Source of the DNA: Lutispora sp.
Lineage (GTDB): Bacteria; Bacillota; Clostridia; Lutisporales; Lutisporaceae
DNA: 5,422 bases
NCBI GenBank assembly: GCA_030834765.1
Contig: JAUQXG010000209.1
Span: 1-5,422, forward strand
Reading direction: 5' to 3'
Part shown: piece by piece, positions 1-4,240 of the stretch
Layout: each line of letters opens with the position of its first letter
Position numbering within the stretch: position 1 is the stretch's first letter
Notes under the pieces: generated by a model
Databases searched by the model: none
What the model saw: only the letters and a program-made list of their open reading frames with translations
What the model was told of the DNA's origin: nothing
Translations under genes and position numbers: made by a program

Positions 1-276
1 CTCTTTCATACGAACAAGCATATCACTGATTTCATTCATTGCACCTTCTGCTGTTTGAATCAATGAAATACCATCTTGTGCGTTCTTTTGTGCTTGTTGA
101 AGACCTCTGATTTGGCCTCTCATTGTCTCTGATATGGATAGACCTGCTGCATCATCAGCTGCTCTATTGATTCTTAAGCCTGATGATAATTTTTCAAGTG
201 CCTTACCTTGTCCTACATTGTTCATTCCTAATTGTCTGTGGGCATTTAATGCCATTAAGTTATTGTTTATTCTCAT
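1..276 (-). CDS. hag: Flagellin, N-terminal 92 residues (3' part outside window)
   Basis: This is the start of the flagellar filament subunit, which is exported through the flagellar type III apparatus and polymerises beyond the FlgK/FlgL junction. The frame is open from ATG at 276-274 to the window edge. It begins [16 protein letters not shown] and contains the conserved D0/D1 helices, including [20 protein letters not shown] (about residues 28-47) and the following [16 protein letters not shown] and [16 protein letters not shown] blocks. The visible part ends at MLVRMKE, just before the segment that carries the conserved TLR5-recognised helix in many flagellins, so that site cannot be judged. 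The start is fixed by AAGGAGG 8 bases upstream and by the canonical first residues. It has its own sigma-28 promoter and a structured leader, so it is probably expressed as a separate late gene under CsrA control. The symbol hag follows Bacillus usage; fliC is the equivalent elsewhere. Confidence 0.97.
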   Translation of the reverse strand, partial: MRINNNLMALNAHRQLGMNNVGQGKALEKLSSGLRINRAADDAAGLSISETMRGQIRGLQQAQKNAQDGISLIQTAEGAMNEISDMLVRMKE

Positions 277-284
277 TTATTTTT

Positions 285-291
285 CCTCCTT
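285..291 (-). promoter_or_regulatory. Flagellin Shine-Dalgarno, also candidate CsrA site
   Basis: AAGGAGG lies 8 bases before the flagellin ATG and is a very strong ribosome binding site. It contains GGA (289-287), the core of CsrA recognition, so CsrA bound here would block the ribosome directly, as at site BS2 of B. subtilis hag. The ribosome site is read directly from sequence; the CsrA role is inferred from the family and from the adjacent fliW and csrA genes. Confidence 0.9.
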
Positions 292-298
292 GATAATT

Positions 299-315
299 CA
301 CTTCCTATGGAAGTG
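299..315 (-). promoter_or_regulatory. Leader stem-loop 3, adjacent to flagellin RBS
   Basis: CACTTCC and GGAAGTG form a perfect 7-bp stem with a 3-base loop (ATA on the minus strand). It ends 7 bases before the Shine-Dalgarno. GGA (305-303) is at the top of the 3' arm, next to the loop, 16 bases from the GGA in the Shine-Dalgarno. That spacing would suit one CsrA dimer bridging the two. The stem is seen directly; CsrA binding is inferred. Confidence 0.7.
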
Positions 316-326
316 TTTATTTATTA

Positions 327-344
327 TCCGGAATCCTTTCCGGA
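327..344 (-). promoter_or_regulatory. Leader stem-loop 2 with AGGA loop
   Basis: On the minus strand TCCGGAA and TTCCGGA form a perfect 7-bp stem closing the tetraloop AGGA. A GGA presented in a hairpin loop is the classic shape of a high-affinity CsrA site. No U-tract follows it in the direction of transcription, so it is not a terminator. It is separated from the stem-loops on either side by 11 bases each. The structure is read from sequence; the binding role is inferred. Confidence 0.72.
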
Positions 345-355
345 ATATATTGCTG

Positions 356-400
356 AATATACTGAATAATATATGGATCCGATATGTTATTCAGTATATT
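356..400 (-). promoter_or_regulatory. Leader stem-loop 1, long hairpin with GGA in apical loop
   Basis: AATATACTGAATAA (400-387, minus strand) pairs perfectly over 14 bp with TTATTCAGTATATT (369-356). After one A/C mismatch a further 4-bp ATAT/ATAT helix closes the loop CGGATCC, which carries GGA at 380-378. The hairpin would begin about 10 bases from the predicted 5' end of the flagellin transcript. A 5'-terminal stem can also protect an mRNA from 5'-dependent decay, so a stability role is an alternative to, or additional to, CsrA binding. The right arm is followed by CAGCAATA rather than a U-run, which argues against an intrinsic terminator for the minus-strand operon. Confidence 0.7.
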
Positions 401-417
401 TTTGCTTCTTAATACAT

Positions 418-444
418 ATTTCGGCTCTAACCAATAAAACTTTA
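418..444 (-). promoter_or_regulatory. Sigma-28 (SigD/FliA-type) promoter of flagellin gene
   Basis: On the minus strand TAAAGTTT (444-437) is followed after exactly 11 bases by GCCGAAAT (425-418). The flagellar sigma-28 consensus is TAAAGTTT-N11-GCCGATAA, so the -35 element is perfect and the -10 differs at only two of eight positions. Transcription should start near 411, giving a leader of about 135 bases before the flagellin ATG. The promoter lies entirely between csrA and flagellin, which lets flagellin be made at a much higher level than the upstream genes and only after hook completion, when the anti-sigma factor FlgM is exported. The motif is observed; the timing is known from other flagellar systems. 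Confidence 0.9.
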
Positions 445-469
445 TACCCAAAATGATTCTGTCGAAAAA

Positions 470-703
470 TTATTTTTTTTGTTTTAACACACCCAATAGT
501 TTCGCAGAATCTAAGGGTTTATCTGAAATGGATTTAATATTTTCATTTTCAATTTCGACTAATAGCTCTTTTCTGAACACTTTCATATTCTTAGGTGCAT
601 TAATACCTATCTTTACCTTATCTTCGCCTATATCAGTGATTAGAATTTCAATATCTTCACCAATCATAATGGATTCGTTCTTTTTCCTAGTGAGTACTAG
701 CAA
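470..703 (-). CDS. csrA: Carbon storage regulator CsrA
   Basis: This 77-residue RNA-binding protein acts as a homodimer that binds GGA-containing sites in mRNA leaders, usually blocking translation. The sequence is clear throughout: it opens MLVLTRK and has GINAPKNMKVFRKE at about 33-46. Arg6 and Arg44, the positions that contact RNA in the family, are present. Asn55, the position implicated in FliW recognition in B. subtilis CsrA, is also present, and an extended C-terminal tail follows (about 56-77), longer than the 61-residue E. coli protein. The start is TTG at 703-701. The next Met (residue 13) would remove beta strand 1 and Arg6, so TTG is chosen with confidence. AAGGAGG (720-714) lies 10 bases upstream inside fliW, and the start overlaps the fliW stop as TTGCTAG, which suggests translational coupling. 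The likely main target is the flagellin leader immediately downstream. Confidence 0.97.
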   Translation of the reverse strand: MLVLTRKKNESIMIGEDIEILITDIGEDKVKIGINAPKNMKVFRKELLVEIENENIKSISDKPLDSAKLLGVLKQKK

Positions 704-1137
704 GAGGCATCAGCCTCCTTTATTACTTTATGTCTGATTTCATATTGACTATCCTGAAGTATCTCTTGTATCGCCATATTATTAGCTCTATTTACTAATA
801 TAGGTGCTTTCAGATTTGCAGTCATTTTTTTGGTTTCTTCAGGTATCGTTAATATTGTATACATTTCAACGTCCTCAGGCTTTTCGATATGTAGTTTATC
901 AACAGTCTCTTTACTGATATCAATCTCATAATCTTCAAGTATAAATATAGGCTGCATAACTACAAAACAAGTATTAATATCTTCTATTGATTGTAAATAG
1001 ATAAAAGGCACATCACCTTCTGGATGGACTAATATATACTTAAGATAGTCAGGAAATCCCAAAATGCCCTCAGCAAATTTAATTATATCTTTTTGTTGTA
1101 CCTCGATCTCTCCAAAAAATTTAGTTCTAACAATCAT
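697..1137 (-). CDS. fliW: Flagellar assembly factor FliW
   Basis: FliW is a small cytoplasmic protein that binds CsrA and relieves repression of flagellin translation; free flagellin titrates FliW away from CsrA. The 146-residue product has the usual family length. Recognisable segments are the N-terminal TKFFGEIEV (about 5-13), the EGILGFPDY block (23-31), the PFIYLQSIEDINTCFVVMQP core (44-63), LEDYEIDI (67-74), and MTANLKAPILVNRANNMAIQ (105-124) near the C-terminus. The start is placed at ATG 1137-1135, where the conserved protein begins and GGAGAG lies 6 bases upstream. An in-frame TTG at 1155 would add six residues but would place that ribosome site inside the gene. The gap from the DUF6470 gene is 33 bases, and the stop TAG overlaps the csrA start by 7 bases. 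Adjacency to csrA and flagellin supports the role. Confidence 0.96.
   Translation of the reverse strand: MIVRTKFFGEIEVQQKDIIKFAEGILGFPDYLKYILVHPEGDVPFIYLQSIEDINTCFVVMQPIFILEDYEIDISKETVDKLHIEKPEDVEMYTILTIPEETKKMTANLKAPILVNRANNMAIQEILQDSQYEIRHKVIKEADASC
704..720 (-). promoter_or_regulatory. csrA Shine-Dalgarno folded into a small hairpin at the TTG start
   Basis: The csrA ribosome site AAGGAGG (720-714) lies within the last codons of fliW. Its GAGG plus the next C (717-713) can pair with GCCTC (708-704) across the loop TGAT, a 5-bp GC-rich hairpin whose 3' arm abuts the TTG start codon. A ribosome finishing fliW would melt it, so csrA translation may depend on fliW translation. The Shine-Dalgarno also holds a GGA (718-716), making CsrA autoregulation possible. 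Pairing and overlap are seen in sequence; function is inferred. Confidence 0.6.
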
Positions 1138-1170
1138 ATACAACTCTCCATTCAAATAATGTTAGACTAA

Positions 1171-1728
1171 TTATACCATCAAATCAACATTTTCTCCAAT
1201 ATATCTCATTGTAATGCTTGGATGCTGACTTAAAGAAATTTCTACTCCTCCCAAACGCACATCTATTTCTGCTTTGTTGGGCTTTGTTACGATATCTATT
1301 TTACCTTCTATCAATTTTATATCCACAGTGCCTCCAACAAAGTCAATCTTCGGTCTGCTTTTAGGAATGCTATCTATATTAAATTCCTTCTCTTCAAATA
1401 GATTATTTAAAGCAATTTCAGGTATCGGGTTAGTTGGATTATCAATAGCAGCCAGCATATCACCTTCTGAACTTCTTCTCTCTATCCCTTGCAAAGCTGC
1501 TTGCATCCCCATCTGCGCTGCTTCTTGTATAAGCTCTCCATTGCTTTTTCTTCCTGCCTCGCTAAAACATTGGCTTTGATCTATAACCACTCTTATTTGC
1601 TCAGTATCAATGTCGAATTTTGGCAATGTCTGTTTAAGATCAAAGTCTGCCTGTGGCTGTCTTATTGTAATTTTAGCAGGTGTTGATCTAATATCTAGCA
1701 CAGCTTTTTGAGTAGTTATCTGCATCAT
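1171..1728 (-). CDS. yviE: DUF6470 family protein (YviE-like), flagellar-locus protein of unknown function
   Basis: This 185-residue protein matches the YviE-type family (DUF6470) by size, sequence pattern and position between flgL and fliW. It opens MMQITTQKAVLDIRST, has a Gln-rich, Ala-rich probable helical middle (about residues 50-95, including LIQEAAQMGMQAALQGI), and ends in alternating hydrophobic and polar segments that look like beta strands (about 125-185: VGGTVDIKLIEGKIDIV, AEIDVRLGGVEISLSQHPSI, ENVDLMV). No signal peptide or membrane segment is visible, so it should be cytoplasmic. The biochemical role is not established; context suggests assembly or regulation of late flagellar components. 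Two tandem ATGs (1728 and 1725) are possible starts; AGGTG overlapping the flgL stop supports either. The gap from flgL is 10 bases. Symbol given by analogy with B. subtilis. Confidence 0.85.
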   Translation of the reverse strand: MMQITTQKAVLDIRSTPAKITIRQPQADFDLKQTLPKFDIDTEQIRVVIDQSQCFSEAGRKSNGELIQEAAQMGMQAALQGIERRSSEGDMLAAIDNPTNPIPEIALNNLFEEKEFNIDSIPKSRPKIDFVGGTVDIKLIEGKIDIVTKPNKAEIDVRLGGVEISLSQHPSITMRYIGENVDLMV

Positions 1729-1738
1729 TTCAAATCAC

Positions 1739-2686
1739 CTATCTTATAAAATCTACCAGACTTAGTTGTATTATTTTTGCACCTCCAGATAAAGAGGCTT
1801 TATATACATTTTCTTCATTTTTTAAATTCATGATTACTTCAGCCATATCAGCATCTTCATTCTTTGATAAAAGGCCTGTTAAATTTAATAAATCATCTTC
1901 AAGTCTATTGGCATTTAGTTCAAGTCTATTTCCCTTAACTCCAATCTCTGCTCGTACGGCATTTGTATTATCCATATAATTTTCAATTCTACCTAAAGCT
2001 GCATTTATATTAGTAGTGTTATCCGCCTTTAAATCAGTAACAAGCTGATCAAAAACATCAATAAGCTGACTCTTCGACGTACCTCCAACCGCATTTCCAG
2101 TCACGGCAATAGGATCAGTTCCAAGACCTATACCAAACACTCTTTGCCCTACAAAGTTTATGCTTAATCTATCGCCAGTTCCTACATTTATCCCTATATT
2201 CTCAGAGATAGATAGAGTTTGTCCACCAACATCATATATACCCGAATCATCTAGCAGCTTTTTATCTGTTTTATATCCTGAAAAAACATAGCTGCCAGCA
2301 TAATTGGAATTGGCTATAGATACAAGCTGTTCTTTGAGCTGTTCTATTTCACCTGCTATTGCCGTTCTTTGATCCACGGAATATGTCTCACTAGATGCCT
2401 GGACAGTAAGTTCTTTGGCTCTTTTTAGTATTTCAGTTATATTGCTTAGTGCTATCTCTGTAGTCTCCATCCAAGACTGGGAATCAGAAACATTTCTTTT
2501 ATATTGATCCATTACAGATATGTCAGTATTGAGCCTTAAACTTCTTGAAACACCTATTGGATCATCTGAGGGATTGATAAACTTTTTTCCTGTAGCAAGA
2601 TTTTGCTGTGTTTTATCCATTTTCTTTAAATTATTACCTAAGTTTCTCATCAGGGTATTTACCATCATACCATTGGTTATTCTCAT
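1739..2686 (-). CDS. flgL: Flagellar hook-associated protein FlgL (HAP3)
   Basis: FlgL forms the distal ring of the hook-filament junction, sits on FlgK and provides the adapter to which flagellin attaches; it is exported by the flagellar type III system. The 315-residue product is of normal length. The N-terminus MRITNGMMVNTLMRNLGNNL and the block NLATGKKFINPSDDP (about 29-43) are flagellin-superfamily D0/D1 helices. SNYAGSYVFSGYKTD (about 146-160) is a typical FlgL signature. The C-terminus (LNANRLEDDL, then ADMAEVIMNLKNEENVYKASL and LSLVDFIR) is the paired D0/D1 coiled-coil helix. The ATG is preceded by GAGGTG at 5 bases. It lies 12 bases after flgK copy 2 and 10 bases before the DUF6470 gene. 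Confidence 0.97.
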   Translation of the reverse strand: MRITNGMMVNTLMRNLGNNLKKMDKTQQNLATGKKFINPSDDPIGVSRSLRLNTDISVMDQYKRNVSDSQSWMETTEIALSNITEILKRAKELTVQASSETYSVDQRTAIAGEIEQLKEQLVSIANSNYAGSYVFSGYKTDKKLLDDSGIYDVGGQTLSISENIGINVGTGDRLSINFVGQRVFGIGLGTDPIAVTGNAVGGTSKSQLIDVFDQLVTDLKADNTTNINAALGRIENYMDNTNAVRAEIGVKGNRLELNANRLEDDLLNLTGLLSKNEDADMAEVIMNLKNEENVYKASLSGGAKIIQLSLVDFIR

Positions 2687-2698
2687 CTTTGCACCTCA

Positions 2699-4228
2699 CT
2701 ATCTGCCTACTAGGCCAAGTCTATTTATTGTAGTATCAAGTATTGCATCTATAGTCGTTACCATTCTTGCTGATGCATTATATGCTTGTGACAGCTTCAC
2801 TGTATCTGCCATTTCTTCATCCAAAGAAACCTGTGACTCAGATAATCTAGAAGTTTTCGTCTGCTCCACCATAGCCTGATAATTATCAGTCATTCTCTCT
2901 GCTTGGCTTGTATCAACTGCTAAAGCAGATAATAAAGATTTAATGAAATCATCAGGGGTTCCTTTTGTTGATGTAAAAATTGCTTGACTTTGTCTTAAGC
3001 TTATTAACTTATTTATATTTGTATTATCACTTTCCCCATCTGTAGTGGATGCTGCGCAAATCAGCTTCGGATTTGCAATCACATCATCTTTCACCTTGAA
3101 CTTCAAGCAATTAGTTGCTGTTTCATCAAAGAAATAAGTTTTTATAGTACCATCTGGGTTTAAGGATGAATCTCCGTTTAAATCATAGGTAGGCATAGTA
3201 TTCGTAGGGTAATCATAATAAGCATGCTGCTGATTAAATGCCTTTGCAAAGTCATTTGTAAATTCATTTAGCTTCGTTAAATAATATGGTAAGCCTCTAT
3301 AGGTGTTGCCGCTTCCATCACTGTCTCTCATATCGATATAGCCTTTTAATTCTCCGCTTTGTATGTTTACTGCTTGATTATTAAAACTTTCCCAAATAAC
3401 CATATCTACTTGATCCCCTGACATACTTGTGTAAGGCTCCATGTCTACACTTTTAGTTCCCATTTTATTATAATCAGTATGGTTTACAAGAGTTATGCCT
3501 CCTACACTTATTTGCATTACCTTTTGTCCTATATAGTTTTCATCCTCATTGGTATTTAGCTTGTACTCAGAAACATTTATATCTACAATATTTGAAAGCT
3601 TGTCAATCAAAACATTTCTTTGATCTCTCATATCATTAGCCTTATGATTTCCTAGCTCTAAATTAAATATTTGCTTATTTAAATCCGCTATTTGCTTAGC
3701 GAGGGTATTCACTTCTTCAACTTTACTTTTTACTGTAAAATTGATATCTCTGATTGAGTTTACAATTTCATTGCCATTTCTATTTATTGAGTTTGCAAAA
3801 GTTACAGCTTTTTCTACTACATTCGTTCTATAGGAAACATCTCCAGTTTTTTTAGAAAGCTCTTCAAGGGACGAAAAGAATTCGTCCATAACCTTCCTAA
3901 CACCACTATCAGAGGGTTCATTGAATACTCCCTCTAGCTCTGATAGATTATCGCTCTTTATGCGCCATTCATTATATGTCTTGTTTTGTCCCCAATATTT
4001 ATAATCTAAATATTCACTTCTCATTCTAACGATATCAAAACTCTCTACACCATTACCCATCATTCCATTGGAAGTAGATATTGGCAGTGTTGCTCTTTGA
4101 AGTACTTTCTGTCTTGAATAGCCTTCTGTATTTGCATTTGCAATATTATGACTTGCTGCATCCAAAGATCTCTGACTTGCAAAAAGTCCTGAAGTCGCTA
4201 TATTAAATGAACCAAAAGTTGATCTCAT
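2699..4228 (-). CDS. flgK: Flagellar hook-associated protein FlgK (HAP1), second tandem copy
   Basis: FlgK caps the hook and forms the first ring of the hook-filament junction. The 509-residue protein is complete and close to the family norm. The N-terminal rod/hook-type motif SHNIANANTEGYSRQ is at about 26-40. The D1 helix follows with LEGVFNEPSDSG (98-109). The middle domain is variable, with a segment reading SGELKGYIDMRDSDG, then YRGLPYYLTKLNEFTNDFAKAFNQQHA and an Asp/Asn/Gly-rich insert. The C-terminal helix VSLDEEMADTVKLSQAYNAS (about 467-486) ends in NRLGLVGR. The ATG at 4228 gives the expected MRSTFGSFNIA start, but the ribosome site is weak: only GTGAG is suitably spaced, and this overlaps the stop of the upstream flgK. 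Translation may therefore be coupled to that gene. Its middle domain differs clearly from the upstream copy, so it is a divergent paralogue rather than a fresh duplicate. Confidence 0.95.
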   Translation of the reverse strand: MRSTFGSFNIATSGLFASQRSLDAASHNIANANTEGYSRQKVLQRATLPISTSNGMMGNGVESFDIVRMRSEYLDYKYWGQNKTYNEWRIKSDNLSELEGVFNEPSDSGVRKVMDEFFSSLEELSKKTGDVSYRTNVVEKAVTFANSINRNGNEIVNSIRDINFTVKSKVEEVNTLAKQIADLNKQIFNLELGNHKANDMRDQRNVLIDKLSNIVDINVSEYKLNTNEDENYIGQKVMQISVGGITLVNHTDYNKMGTKSVDMEPYTSMSGDQVDMVIWESFNNQAVNIQSGELKGYIDMRDSDGSGNTYRGLPYYLTKLNEFTNDFAKAFNQQHAYYDYPTNTMPTYDLNGDSSLNPDGTIKTYFFDETATNCLKFKVKDDVIANPKLICAASTTDGESDNTNINKLISLRQSQAIFTSTKGTPDDFIKSLLSALAVDTSQAERMTDNYQAMVEQTKTSRLSESQVSLDEEMADTVKLSQAYNASARMVTTIDAILDTTINRLGLVGR

Positions 4229-4240
4229 ACTATCTACTCA

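Noticed and set aside
356..403. Intrinsic terminator formed by the 14-bp stem followed by TTTTT on the plus strand
   Set aside because: The T-run is only on the plus side, where there is no gene to terminate; the stem is almost all A/T, and in the minus direction it is followed by CAGCAATA. A leader hairpin explains it better.
134..412. Plus-strand open frame of 92 codons opposite the flagellin start and leader
   Set aside because: It lies across the flagellin coding start and the hairpin leader, has no ribosome site, and its hydrophobic translation is what the AT-rich complement gives; the minus-strand flagellin frame is unmistakable.
465..480. AAAAATTATTTTT palindrome at the csrA stop as a terminator
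   Set aside because: There is no G/C in the stem, and the A-run and T-run belong to the Lys-Lys-stop end of csrA; too weak to call.
453..737. Plus-strand open frame opposite csrA
   Set aside because: Antisense shadow of csrA and the end of fliW; no recognisable protein features or promoter.
1138..1155. TTG at 1155 as the fliW start
   Set aside because: It adds six non-conserved residues and would put the good ribosome site GGAGAG inside the gene; ATG at 1137 fits both the spacing and the family N-terminus.
1274..1686. Two overlapping plus-strand open frames opposite the DUF6470 gene
   Set aside because: Antisense shadows with no ribosome site and no family resemblance.
2520..2879. Plus-strand open frame across the flgL-flgK2 junction
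   Set aside because: It spans the oppositely oriented start of flgL and end of flgK, both clear genes.
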